A stretch of DNA of 64,000 bases from Lepidostoma basale (taxonomy: Eukaryota > Arthropoda > Insecta > Trichoptera > Lepidostomatidae), in assembly GCA_022606425.2 (NCBI GenBank), contig JAHDVF020001467.1:496001-560000 (forward strand), written 5' to 3'. A model generated the notes under the pieces. It searched no databases. It saw only the letters and a list, made by a program, of their open reading frames with translations, and had not been told where the DNA came from. Shown here in pieces: positions 50,850 through 61,019 of this stretch. The position numbers and the translations under genes were made by a program. How positions within the stretch are numbered: the stretch's first letter is position 1; every line of letters starts with the position of its first letter.

Positions 50850-52635
50850 CTATTGAAAAGACGACAACATAAAATATTTAACACGGCTTATTTTTAAAAG
50901 TCTGATATCTTAGCTACAATACTAATTGAGCTTTTGTTTCTTAATGTTAATCGATGGATGCAATAAATTATATTTACGAATTCAAATCTATCGATATCGA
51001 TAAATAATCATTAGTGGGGATATGACGTTTTGTCTTAGATTCTGTGCATAAAAAAAAAACTCATTTGAAAGTAAACTTAAATGCACTGGACACGTATGTT
51101 ATTGTATAAAACAGGATCCAATATTAAAAAAGAATTTCTAAAATAGAAATGTAATTGATATTTCTTTTCACCTTAATAATTGTTAATAATATTGGTAAAA
51201 CTAGCAACAAGATACTTAATGAATAACGCTTGCTCTTGCCAGCACTTTTCTGTGTCCGTTTACCCCATTTCGTCCCCATTCACCGGCGATTCCGAAAAAT
51301 CGTTTGTGCAAACGAATAAAGTTTCCCCACTTTTAATAAACTCCTTTTATCCGACAGGCCAAAAGGTAATTCCTTTCTACAGCGCCGGGAACAATGAAAA
51401 TAAAAGGTAATAGTCAAACAGATAAAGTCAGGTGAAAGCTCTGCTTCGAAATCCTCATTTAATTCCACTTCGCAGTCAGAGCTTTCATCCCCCAGAAGGT
51501 AAAATACTAATGATCGAGAGTTAAAAGTTTAAAGACAGTTTTAAGGCGTTAACAACGGGTCATTTGTGAAACTCGATTCCAACTTTTTCTTCTCTTTAGT
51601 TTCCCTTTTTTTTTAATTTTCACTCTGTTTTGGAAAACTTTTTTAGGGTCTTCTTATCTCGGCACATCCCCTAAAGGTGAAGCCTCGGCTTCTTTCTGAG
51701 GAGTGTTACCGGCGAAGAAAGTTTTCTCTTTAAAAGTCTTTATAACCTCCTTTGTGTACCAGGTTTTACACTTAGAAGATCGGCGCTCAAAAAACTTTGT
51801 TTCTTTTTTCGTTACCACATTACGCGATTTATCACGTGGCGGTAAACTTTAACAGGATTTTGTTTTATGAGTGCTTCTCCGAGATATAATCCGAGGTATA
51901 TTTATGATATAAATAAATTCGAATGAAAATTCCTTTACGCAAAATATTTTAAGAAGTATGATTTTAAAATTATTTCTATTGAATTGACGCTTTATGTTGA
52001 ATATACGCTTTTCATATCTGAGAACCTGATTTTTTTTTCAATGTACTTATACCAAATTTATTAAAAAATTTAAAAATAATTAAGTAACTTCAACTGAATT
52101 TAATATGAGAACTTATCATTTAATATCGCGATGGAAAACTTTATAACAGATATTGTAGTTTTCTTTTAAACAATTTAACAAGTAGGAGTTGTACGTTTAA
52201 CGGTTGGTAAATTTCAGCATATAAAGTAATTATTTTTAGTAATGCAAAAAACCTATTTAGTTATATATAAGTATTTATGAAAATCCATAATTTTAAAAAC
52301 ATAAACATTTTTACGCTATAAGTGTTAAAATTGCAAAGAATAAAATATTTTATAAATTTGTACGACTTTTCAAAAAACATAGTATTATTTTTCGTAGTTA
52401 TTTGCGAAACTCGTAGTAAATTGGCAGAAAAATTCTGCAATTCTTCGTTCACTCCACGTGATCTTCAGCAATCTTCTTCAGATCTCTTTATGAGGTATAA
52501 ACTTTATCGTGGAAATTTGTTTCAGATATTCTTGGCGAGGATGCTCTCTGCCAATCAATTTCTCAATCATTCCCCCAGTATAGTGTAAGTTGATATAGTG
52601 TAACCTTCGCCTGAGGTTTCCTGAGTAGTACGCCA
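50850..52635. other. Unique region with GC-richer patch
   Basis: 51230-51880 is one of the longest unique stretches of balanced composition. It includes a small hairpin with TGAAAGCTCTG at 51433 and CAGAGCTTTCA near 51476. Short frames (51180-51410, +; 51280-51468, -) are not recognised. The rest is AT-rich. Confidence 0.35.
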
Positions 52636-52639
52636 AATT

Positions 52640-52680
52640 TAATTTCAATTTCAATTTATTCAAAAAATTATAAACATTAC
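52640..52680 (-). repeat. Probable LINE-C 3' tail
   Basis: TTTAATTTCAATTTCAATTT is a short (AAATTG)n-type repeat on the - strand, about 200 bp beyond the LINE-C stop codon. It is a plausible 3' terminus, although the intervening UTR is AT-rich and cannot be checked. Confidence 0.4.
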
Positions 52681-52883
52681 AGAATAACACATCCAAATCG
52701 TTTATAATCACAAAAATAAAATTAACAATTAAAAAAAACATATTTACAAATAATATAACAAGAAAACAAATGAGAGTATGTCAGAAAAAAGAAAAATAGA
52801 AGATAATTAAAAAAATATATATTCGAGAACAGTTTGGTAAAGATTAACATTTTTGTACAATAAGTAGAGAAGCAAATAGTAAT

Positions 52884-53585
52884 TTAATACATAAGAGATA
52901 GATGCTTTCTGAGGGTAGCCTCACTATCGTGAAAAATGTCCACATCCGAAGAGATGCGGTTTAATAGTATTATTGCCCTGCCCACGGGCATTACCTTAGG
53001 TAGATTGGTTCTACACAGTGGCAGGTGAAATAATCTATGTTGCCTTTGTCGCAGATAATTGTCGGGGACAAACAAAGTCAAGTCATTCAAAATATCAGAG
53101 TTATGTATTCGACCACGAATCAGTTGAAAAAAGTGAACACCCAGGTGGATGGTTCGTCTAATTTCCAATGATTGGTAGTCCAGCATACCCAGCAAGAAAT
53201 CAGTTGGGTACAGCCAGGGATAGTAACCGTTCTCTTTAAGGTACAGAAATCGTAAGAATTTTTTCTGTACCTTCTCGATTAACAGACAATATTTTGTTTC
53301 ATGCGGTGCCCACACCAGTGTTCTAAATTCCAACCGACTTCTTACCAAGGAATTATACAATAACTTCAGGACTTTTGAATTTTTAAAATCCTTTCCATTC
53401 CTCAGAACAAATCCCAAAATCTTTTGGGAGCTATTACATACTGATGTAATATGAAGACTGAAAGATAATTTGGGATCGAATGTAACTCCCAAATCTTTCG
53501 AAGAAGCAGTCCTATCCAGTAGTACGAGTATATCATCCATTGTATAACTGTGATAGATCGTTGTGCGAGCCCTAGTAAAGGACTA
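52884..53585 (-). CDS. LINE-C (Jockey/CR1-like) post-RT region
   Basis: The frame is open from a stop near 53588 and reads SFTRARTTIYHSYTMDDILV, KDLGVTFDPKLSFSLHI, then LLYNSLVRSRLEF, LVWAPHETKY, LIEKVQKKFLRFLYLK and the C-terminal DEATLRKHL-like end. KDLGVxFDxxLSFxxHI is the stretch just after the RT catalytic motifs in Jockey and CR1-type elements, and SLVRSxLEFxxxVWxP follows it in those families. The ATG at 53540 is internal. YADD and the endonuclease are missing (5' truncation), so it is not active. Worn relatives are at 34.84 and 37.9 kb. Confidence 0.8.
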
Positions 53586-53703
53586 TTAAATTTAGTACCC
53601 TAGTAAATTTAGGAAAATAATTAAATAACCCATGGACCCCAGAGCTTGACCACGAATCAGCTCTGTGGTCAAGTAAATTAATTAATACGTCTTTTTTATA
53701 GAA

Positions 53704-53810
53704 AACTAACTAACTAACTAGCCATCACGCCGTCTCCCCGAAAGGGTAGGCAGAAAGAATGGACTGTCACATTTTAACCGATCCGGTAGGTACACCATCC
53801 TTCTCTTTTC
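53704..53810 (-). mobile_element. SINE-3 3' half
   Basis: AACTAACTAACTAGCCATC, CCCCGAAAGGGTAGGCAGAA and the specific CACATTTTAACCGATCCGG, then worn head sequence (CCATCCTTCTCTTTTC). Confidence 0.7.
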
Positions 53811-53811
53811 A

Positions 53812-53945
53812 TCTTTTTTTATAGAAGTTTTGTTATAATTTATGGGAATGACATATTTCGCCTTTCTGATGCATTGTAAAATATTATATCATATTAATGA
53901 TTGAATATGAAGCTTTACATCATTGTTCAAGGAACAATAAATGAG
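53812..53945. mobile_element. Foldback FB1, compact
   Basis: ATAGAAGTTTTGTTATAATT, TGGGAATGACATATTTCGCC, then the outer end GAAGCTTTACATCATTGTTC, AAGGAACAATAAAT; right-arm centre deleted. Confidence 0.65.
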
Positions 53946-54009
53946 TCAAGGATATAACTTCTTCTTCTTATCCATATTGTAGATTTCGCGATCTGTTTAT
54001 GAGAATATG

Positions 54010-54365
54010 ACTAATAAAAACTAACTAAACATCACACCGTTTCCCCGAAGGTGTAGACAGAGACGATGGGTCGCAAAATTGTTCTATACTGACATAACTC
54101 TCGCGCGTCTTCTACATTCACACATCGTGACATACACGCTCGTCGATTGTTCCTACTTAAACATGGCCGCCTTTCAGTAATTGATTAATTTGGTCATGCC
54201 ATGTCTTCCTTGGCTTTCCTCGACTTCTTTTTCCATTCACACTACTATATAATATCTTTTTAACCATTTTCCCTCATCCATTCGTTCCATATTTCCAAAC
54301 CTTATCTATCACGCATTCATCCGCTTTACGTTCCTTTCTTACTTCATCATTAGATATTCTTGAAT
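54010..54365 (-). mobile_element. LINE-A copy, 5'-truncated
   Basis: AAACTAACTAAACATCACACC, GTTTCCCCGAAGGTGTAGAC and on through AACATGGCCGCCTTTCAGTA to CTTTCTTACTTCATCATTAG; it parallels the 1.5- and 21.9-kb copies, with several indels. Confidence 0.8.
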
Positions 54366-54379
54366 TTTATAATAATAAT

Positions 54380-54880
54380 ATCCTTAAGAAATACACAAGC
54401 AAGGAAATTATTACAGAAACTGATAAAGGGGAAAAAAGTATCGTGTAAAATAAATAGACAGAAACTGAAAGCATATAACCCTATGATGTTAGAGAAGCTT
54501 TAACGGAATCAATTAGCACGTCGGATAAAGCACATTAACCGCGATATAAAACAAGTCCGTTATTACTGCCCCATAATTTCACATTTGGATCAGCCGAGCG
54601 GACGCCGTAAATCTATCCTTTATTACGCCCTATACCTGTGCATTATCGACTTATCTCCTGCAAGATGAAATGAAGCAGTTTCCACTCGGTTAGCCCCGGC
54701 CCTACTTACTACCTGCCGTGACCCCCACCCCTGGCGCCACATACGCCCCGTCCCATCCCCGCGCACTCACATTAACCCCTTAACCCGCAAGTAAGAAAAT
54801 CATAAAAACCTGTTATTTTAATTTTTACCCCACAAACAAAAGGAGTAGGCAGAATAAATGAACAGCCACACTTTAAGGAT
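54380..54880. other. Unique sequence with C-rich patch
   Basis: 54540-54790 is GC-richer and pyrimidine-rich. A scrap like the LINE-A/SINE-3 3' end (AAAGGAGTAGGCAGAATAA, CAGCCACACTTTAAG) lies at 54838-54877. Confidence 0.35.
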
Positions 54881-54883
54881 GAA

Positions 54884-55165
54884 TTGTATCTCAATAGAGA
54901 CGAAGATGCAAATTGGGAACAGAATTTATTTATTTTTATTTATTTATTAAGGGCAATGGGTAAAATCCAGTATTCGTCTACAAGTATTTGTATACATTCA
55001 AAATGTTGTAAAAACAAGTCCTGTAAACACTTCGACTACCATATCCTGTTCCCAATTTGCATCTTCGTCTCTATTGAGATACAATTAATCCTTGAAATGA
55101 TAACCCGCAATGGGTAAAATCCAGTATTCGTCTACAAGTATTTGTATACATTCAAAATGTTGTAA
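54884..55165. mobile_element. Family D with perfect 39-bp arms and duplicated flank
   Basis: 54884-54922 and 55046-55084 are exact 39-bp complements. The D flank (CAATGGGTAAAATCCAGTAT, TCGTCTACAAGTATTTG) occurs twice as an identical 58-bp block: inside the arms at 54954-55011 and outside at 55108-55165. Most of the D body is missing. Confidence 0.85.
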
Positions 55166-55550
55166 GCCACGTGTCATGCATGCACATCGATATTTTCGAT
55201 TTCTCATTCAATATTTGATTTATTTGAATATTTTTACGATTTTTTTATGAATCTTTAAAATGTGTATGAAATATTTTTTCTTTATACGTTATTATACTAG
55301 GGAAAAACCTCTCTATCCGCACAGTTTCACCGCCGATCCATTCACTTAAGTATTATATTTTTAATTTAGGAAAGAGCCACAATTAGCTATCGACATTTTG
55401 TATTTATTTATTCGTATTTATTTATTCAGTAAGTTTTAGTTTTATAAAATATCAGATAAATTGTTGATTTGAATAAAAGAAATAAAGTTAGTTTAGAAAT
55501 AAAAATAGAATAAATAAATTGTTGATAGCTATCAAGTATGCATTTGTTAA
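55166..55550. other. AT-rich gap
   Basis: No feature recognised. Short repetition of TATTTATTCG near 55425. Confidence 0.3.
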
Positions 55551-55885
55551 TGTTTATTTTTACGTATACTTTGTATACAAAACACACTTAAAAAAATATT
55601 AATGAAAAAACGAAACACGTTTCGGACAAACAACCCCTTCATCAGTGATAATATCAAAATTTTACAAATATTGAAAAAAAAAAATTCACGGTAAAATTTT
55701 TTCATTCATCATTTATGATAATGTACGATAATATCACTGATGAAGGGCTGATGAAGGGCATTTGTGTGTCCAAAACATGTTTGGTTTTTAATTTAATTTT
55801 TTTAAATTAAGTGTGTGTTGGAAACAAAGATTATAAAAAAATAAACATTACACACCCGCAACACAAAGTTATGGCAAATATATTT
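55550..55885. mobile_element. Foldback FB2 with CTGATGA in both arms
   Basis: On the - strand: CTGATGA (55645-55639), A, hairpin, GAAAC (55623-55619), ACGTG. On the + strand CTGATGAA occurs twice (55737-55744 and 55748-55755, an 11-bp duplication), then GGGC...GTCC, AAAAC, ATGTT. The left arm thus keeps both conserved boxes; the right arm has lost G12. The outer end ACACCCGCAACACAAAGTTA, TGGC matches other FB2 ends. Confidence 0.8.
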
Positions 55886-55934
55886 TTTTCCTTTAATTAT
55901 TTTTTTATATCCATATATATTTTTTTACGTATAC

Positions 55935-56155
55935 AACAGGTCATTTGAACCCAATTACTATATAAATTTTATTTTTTAGCTATTATATTGATTCTCGTGA
56001 TATTTGATAGATAGCCAATCTATCGCCATTTTATTGTCACGTGAATTATACACCAGACCAAAGACAGTATGACAATCACACTGCCATCACCGGGAATCGA
56101 ACTCGGGACCTTCTGTATGGAAGTCAGAGCTTTTACCACTCTGCCACGAAGGTCG
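55935..56155 (-). mobile_element. SINE-1, full length
   Basis: In reverse it runs from AACAGGTCATTTGAACCCAA to CCACTCTGCCACGAAGGTC. In sense it has the A box TGGCAGAGTGG and B box GGTTCGATTCC, then the body. It is the best copy to define the family, about 220 bp. Confidence 0.85.
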
Positions 56156-56159
56156 TCAA

Positions 56160-56735
56160 AGTAGTTCTCTAAGTAGTTCTCTTGCAGTGATATGTTAACT
56201 TCAAGTCCAAAGAATTCAAAGTCATCTTCAATCTACATCTCTGTAGAAGTTTTTGTTTAAATGTTTTGCAAGATAATTAAAAACATACAATAATATCCAT
56301 CTCAATTATTTATATATAAAATACATTTTTTTTATACATATACTATAAGCATGTTTCAGTTAGCACTGAATCATCCATCTTTCGTGTACACCGTTATTTT
56401 TTAAAATTTATATTCCGTAAAAGGACAATAACCATATAATAAATAGTAATTAAGTACGTTTTTTTAATATATCGCACGCTTAATAGTAAACTGACAGATT
56501 ATGGTTTAGGTCATAATTGAGTTAACATTAGACAGAGGCTTGTGTTAACGCTATCCATCGTTTCGCGTTAAAATAAAATCAAAATTCCGCCAATTGACCT
56601 CCATTACACTATATCGGTCTTTTTCATTCGTACGTGTTTTTCGACTGTTTTTGTTAAAACACTGAGTCATGTCAGATTGAGTAAAACTTGTTTTTTTCAG
56701 TTAAGCCAGTGTTCTATTAAGCGTGCAATATGTAG
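56160..56735. other. AT-rich sequence
   Basis: A piece at 56345-56400 (AAGCATGTTTCAGTTAGCAC, TGAATCATCCATC) is vaguely FB7-like. Otherwise nothing. Confidence 0.3.
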
Positions 56736-56825
56736 TATACAACACTCACTTTATTAAAAAAATATAAATTAAATACCAAACATGTTTCAGATACAACACG
56801 AAGTAAAGGTGAATAAAGATGTGTT
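56735..56825. mobile_element. FB2 deletion derivative
   Basis: GTATACAACACTCACTTTAT, ACCAAACATGTTTCAG jumps directly to the outer right end ATACAACACGAAGTAAAGGT. The centre is missing. Confidence 0.6.
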
Positions 56826-56829
56826 TTAT

Positions 56830-57870
56830 AATTTTTTTTTGTTTTATAAAAATGATTGAAATTGATTTTGAGTAAAGTAATTAAAACCATCAAAAACTAA
56901 TTATTATATTCTATTGGAGGAGAAACTCATATATAAAAAATATGAGATTTTTTTCGATCTTAGTCAGAATAAGGGTGCTTTTGAAAGCACAAGGAATTGT
57001 TCAAATTTATCCATGTTGTCTTGAAATTGTTTATTTCAATACAAAATTAAAATTGTATGGGTGGATATATATGAAAGTTGTCGGTTGCATCCTGGTCACT
57101 ATAAGCCTATTCTATTATATATGTAACGGGTATCGATGTATTATTTTATTTTAAAATTATTGAATTTATTTATCGAACATTGTTTTTCAGTGACAAGTTA
57201 TTTTATTTATATTTTATTTTAAAAAAATGGTACTGTGGGGTTAATTCCTCTCAGTAACCTAGTTATTTCTAATCTCTACAATCCCGTTGACAATTTTCCA
57301 CCTTCCTTCCGTCTCCCCCCCCCCCCTCTATGATATACTTAAGGCGGTCATTTGACCCCCGACCCCTGACCCACCTCGCCATTTCTGGACCAGAGTTATC
57401 TTAGCTCCTAATGTGAAGCGACTGGCAGCCAGATGACCCCTACTTAGCCGAGGGGTACCTACTTTATTAAGGTTTTGATGGTGCGCTTGTTTCGTTTTGA
57501 AATTGGAAAAATAAAACTCCTTTATAATATAATAATAGAACGTATACCAAAAAAAATCTATAAAACTTTACAAATATTTATAGATTTTAATATTATATGT
57601 TTATTCAAATCTGATTACGCCAAAGGTTTTTTGTAAAACACATTATTTAATTTAATTTTTTTAAATTCAATACCACTTTTTTAAAAACAAATGATTTGTC
57701 AATTTAATCCATTCTATCATATATAATTATAACACCCCTCAAAACCTTAAACCTATGGTCTCCTTTATACTTGTGGTGAATATATAACAATATGGTATAC
57801 CAAAGAGCAATTTTTATAGTTTTGTTATTATAATTTTTGTTTTATTTTGTTGAATCAAATCAAGGGTATA
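56830..57870. other. Unassigned sequence with poly-C patch
   Basis: 57230-57480 is GC-richer, with a run of about 14 C at 57316-57329. A 70-codon frame (56942-57154, +) is not recognised. Confidence 0.35.
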
Positions 57871-57874
57871 GCTT

Positions 57875-58000
57875 TTATATTGATTCTCAAAACATGTGAC
57901 AGGAAGCTAATTTATCGCCATTTTATCGTCACATGAATAATACACCAGACCAAAGACAGTATGATAATCACACTATTATCGCCGGGAAACAAACCACGAA
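57875..58000 (-). mobile_element. SINE-1, truncated
   Basis: In reverse: TATTGATTCTCAAAACATGT, CGCCATTTTATCGTCACATG, CAGACCAAAGACAGTATG and a worn B box (GGGAAACAAACC). The gap 58000-58270 holds nothing clear. Confidence 0.7.
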
Positions 58001-58273
58001 TGTCGTCGTACATATATAAATAACTGTGTTGAGGATTATAAATGTGTAAGACCCAGAAATCTGCCTGAGATATTTAAATCATACATATATTATTTACACT
58101 TCAATTTTTAAGCTTAATCTACCCATCTACTTCTGCTAGATGGGTTTCTTATTACTCCTTCTTCTTTTTTATGTTAATGGAATGGTAGTTTTACATGGAT
58201 AGTTTTACTGCTACTGTGATGGAAGGTTTGACCGACTTTGAGTCGTTTCCATTAGCACCGGATATTATAGTCA

Positions 58274-58620
58274 AAATCTATTGGCCCCAAACAATGTCAA
58301 ATGCGGTTCTCTGGATCATGGCAGGCGAAAAAAAAATTAGAGAACAAGTCGTTAGACGCAAATGGCAGTGGATCGGTCACACTCTGAGACGGAACCCAGC
58401 CTGCATCGCTCAGGGTGCACTAGACTGGTCCCATATGGGGGGAAAGAGAAAGCAAGGCAGACCTAGAGCCATCTGGAGAAGAACCCTACAGGACGAGGTT
58501 AAGGCAGCAGGCTTTACTTGGGATGGTGTTAGGCATCAGGCATGCTATAGAGTCGGGTGGAGTAGGTTCCTTGAGGCCCTATGCACCACGGAGGTGTGAC
58601 AGGACAAAAATAAGAAAAAT
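58274..58620 (+). pseudogene. LINE-B (RTE-like) 3' end
   Basis: Homology to the other LINE-B copies starts at AAAATCTATTGGCCCC (58274) and the frame is open to TGA at 58597-58599: KIYWPQTMSNAVLW, RRKWQWIGHTLRRNPA, GGKRKQGRPRAIWRRTLQDE, CYRVGWSRFLEALCTTEV. It ends ATAAGAAAAATAAGAAGAA. The residues before 58274 in the frame are unrelated flank. It differs from the 13.8-kb copy at roughly one in nine residues, so it is older than the pair at 13.8 and 32.2 kb. Confidence 0.8.
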
Positions 58621-58789
58621 AAGAAGAACACCACACCCGGAGACACGTTAATTTCCGTTTACTCTTCCTGACACATTTGTTAAAGATTTATTTTATTTTA
58701 GTTTAAAACAGTATTTTAGAAAGAAACTTAAAAATATTATCTGCAAGTTCCTCTGAGCGTACCCTATAATTCTAATTATATAATTCTAT

Positions 58790-58868
58790 TTGTTAGGGTG
58801 GTTATGAAAAGATTTTTATATTCAGATAGTTATCTTATAATTTGGTTCTCTAGCCACCCTAACAAAAA
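58790..58868. mobile_element. Tiny MITE-like hairpin
   Basis: TTTGTTAGGGTGG and CCACCCTAACAAAA are the ends of a ~79-bp AT-rich interval. There is a single copy and no coding capacity. The TIR is 13 bp and a target-site duplication is not obvious. Confidence 0.5.
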
Positions 58869-58869
58869 T

Positions 58870-59460
58870 CAATGAAGTAGTTATTCAAATGAATATTGCA
58901 GTAGACGTTGAGTTTATTGTATAATGGAAGCATTTTCCAGGTTCCGTAAAAATACAAAACTTTCGTCCACAGCGATGAAACTGCCACCGTCCACCTTATA
59001 AGATAACAGTCCTCACCCTATCCTTCCCTTAACCACCTTGAATCAACTTTCTCTACTGCCCCCTACTTCCCACCCTTTATTTCTCCACCTTGGCGACTCC
59101 TTTCTTTTCCTAGCTGATAGGAAGTGATATGGACGGCCATTTGGAGGGAATGTATTACTTGAGCTTATTCATATATTTTATTAGATTTTTTTTTTTCGTT
59201 TTTGCAATTCGAATTGCATCTCATTGAATTTTATTCCGATTCACAGAGTTATAAGAAAAAACTAAATGATTTTTTAACAAAAAAACATTGTTCGTAGCAT
59301 GTGCTGTTTTGGAAACTAAATCTTCATAATAATAGTAAAAACATTACTTATAAAATTATAAAATTTAATAAATAAAAGTTTCTGTTGCAATTATAATTGT
59401 TAATATTTTATTTAAATGGATATTTAGAAAAGAAACGCTTTTTAAAATTATCCCTTTTAA
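58870..59460. other. Unassigned sequence
   Basis: A GC-richer pyrimidine-biased patch at 58960-59160; otherwise AT-rich. Nothing recognised. Confidence 0.3.
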
Positions 59461-59464
59461 TGTT

Positions 59465-59745
59465 TTTTGAACTATAGTGTAAGACTCTACATTTAACAAA
59501 GGTAAAAAACAAATTTCTAGGTAATTAATACGAATGAAAACGTCAGTTTTCTAGAACTTTTATTATATTTTATGGTAATGACATGTTTTGCCCTTCTGGC
59601 ATTATCAAAGTGTATAATGTCTTAAAGGGCAAAACATGTCGTTCTCATAAAAAAATAATAAAACTTCTATAAAACTGACGTTTTTATTCGTATTAACAAT
59701 TTAATATGAAGTTTTACATCATTGTTAAAGAAACAGTAAATAATT
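59465..59745. mobile_element. Foldback FB1, complete layout
   Basis: The arms pair over more than 100 bp: ACGAATGAAAACGTCAGTTT (59530) against AACTGACGTTTTTATTCG, and GACATGTTTTGCCCTT against AAGGGCAAAACATGTC. The outer right end is TTTTACATCATTGTTAAAGA, AACAGTAAAT. The core reads GCAAAACATGTC, with G12 lost in both arms. Confidence 0.75.
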
Positions 59746-59850
59746 TTCTAGGTGTTTTATTACATTTTATGTGAGTGATACGTTTTACTCTGCAGGATAT
59801 CATAGCAAGGCGAAACATGACACTTCCATAAAACAGAATTAAAATTCTAG
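59746..59850. mobile_element. FB1, second short copy
   Basis: TAGGTGTTTTATTACATTTT, GTGAGTGATACGTTTTAC, then ATAGCAAGGCGAAACATGAC, ACTTCC. GAAAC is intact in the right arm. The scrap at 59855-59915 (CTCGATTCCTCAACATGC, ATACATCGTATG) looks like LINE-A. Confidence 0.6.
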
Positions 59851-59920
59851 ATATACTTCTCTCGATTCCTCAACATGCATACATCGTATGTATTTTCGTG
59901 CACGCACGAATCATCAAATT

Positions 59921-60115
59921 AGACGACCTTCGTGATAGGTCCCAGGTTCGATTCGCGAAGATGGCGGTGTGATATTCACACTGTCTTTGATCTGGTGTAG
60001 AATTCACGTGACAATAAAATGGCGATAGATTACCTGCCTATCACATGTCACGAGAATCAGTATATACTTGCTTAAAAAATGGATTCAGTAATTGGGTTCA
60101 AATAACCTCTTTTAA
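59921..60115 (+). mobile_element. SINE-1 with internal deletion in the head
   Basis: GACGACCTTCGTGATAGGTC, CCAGGTTCGATTCGCG keeps the B box, but the segment holding the A box is deleted (about 35 bp). The body GGCGGTGTGATATTCACACT, CACGTGACAATAAAATGGCG and end GTAATTGGGTTCAAATAACC are well kept. Confidence 0.8.
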
Positions 60116-60119
60116 AAAA

Positions 60120-60595
60120 ATCGATCTATCAAATATTAATCTTAAATGAGTACCATGTTTTAGTATATTCAAAAATGAAATAAAATATTGGTAGTGTGAG
60201 AGCACACTAGTGAAGGTCCAGCAGACTCCTCGGACCATATCGTACCTTGTTATTACTGTGTAGGTTTTCACAGGAGGGGTCGGGAATTACTCTTTCTATC
60301 TGCGAGCAACCAGGCGGCACTAACTCGGGACGTTTTCCACCTCTATTCCCTACCTCTGGCTACCTCTGGGGGAGTAATAACACACACCCACCCCTTCGGT
60401 CAGCGGTAAAACCTACCCTCTACACGCTGATAAGTATTATTTCTTTAAAAAGTTTTGTTATATTAAGGTTGTTTGAAGTTTCCTAAGAGGTAATAGACTT
60501 GTTTGGAGGACTTGGAAGTTTTAAAACTAGCAAATATGCATATTTTTTCGTCATACTAACACTTTCCTTGTTTCTACCTTCCCTGTAATGATTAT
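60120..60595. other. Unique sequence
   Basis: A GC-richer patch at 60190-60430 with a 79-codon frame (60247-60486, +) is not recognised. Confidence 0.3.
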
Positions 60596-60596
60596 T

Positions 60597-61015
60597 TGCT
60601 TATTGTTTCTTGAACAATGATGTAAACCTACCCATTAAAAGATAATGTTGACACTGAGAAGAAAAGGTACTCTCAAATTTTGTATTAACACCACTTTATT
60701 TTTATTATAGCACTACGAATAGTTTTTGTTACAAATAATTCTAAATCATTGGTTTATTAGCGGAGCGAAACGCGTTGGTAGAATTAAAAAAAGAAAAAGC
60801 GGTGATAAAAAAAATATCTAATAATTAATACTAAAGAAATCGTTCGTTTCCTAGAAGTTTCATTATATTTTATGGGAAGGACTTATTTCACATAGTTAAG
60901 GCATTATCGAATACAAATGATAATATGACAAAAGTATTAAAACTCGTTTAAACGATTTCATTCGAATTATTTATTTAATATGGAGTTTAATCACTGTTCA
61001 AGAAACAATTAATAA
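60597..61015. mobile_element. Foldback FB1 split by FB10
   Basis: The outer left end TTATTGTTTCTTGAACAATG, ATGTAAACC stops near 60645; FB1 resumes near 60818 with TAATTAATACTAAAGAAATC, TAGAAGTTTCATTATATTTT and ends with CACTGTTCAAGAAACAATT. The insert boundaries are approximate. Confidence 0.65.
60690..60812. mobile_element. Foldback FB10
   Basis: AACACCACTTTATTTTTATT pairs loosely with AAAAAAAGAAAAAGCGGTG. The + strand centre has GGAGCGAAACGCGTTGG, that is GAAA followed by the self-complementary ACGCGT and T, the same pattern as the other cores; CTGATGA is not recognisable. Confidence 0.5.
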
Positions 61016-61019
61016 TGTA

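Noticed and set aside
51433..51486. Hairpin with TGAAAGCTCTG arms as a microRNA precursor
   Set aside because: The stem is only 11 bp with an unpaired centre, too short for a precursor.
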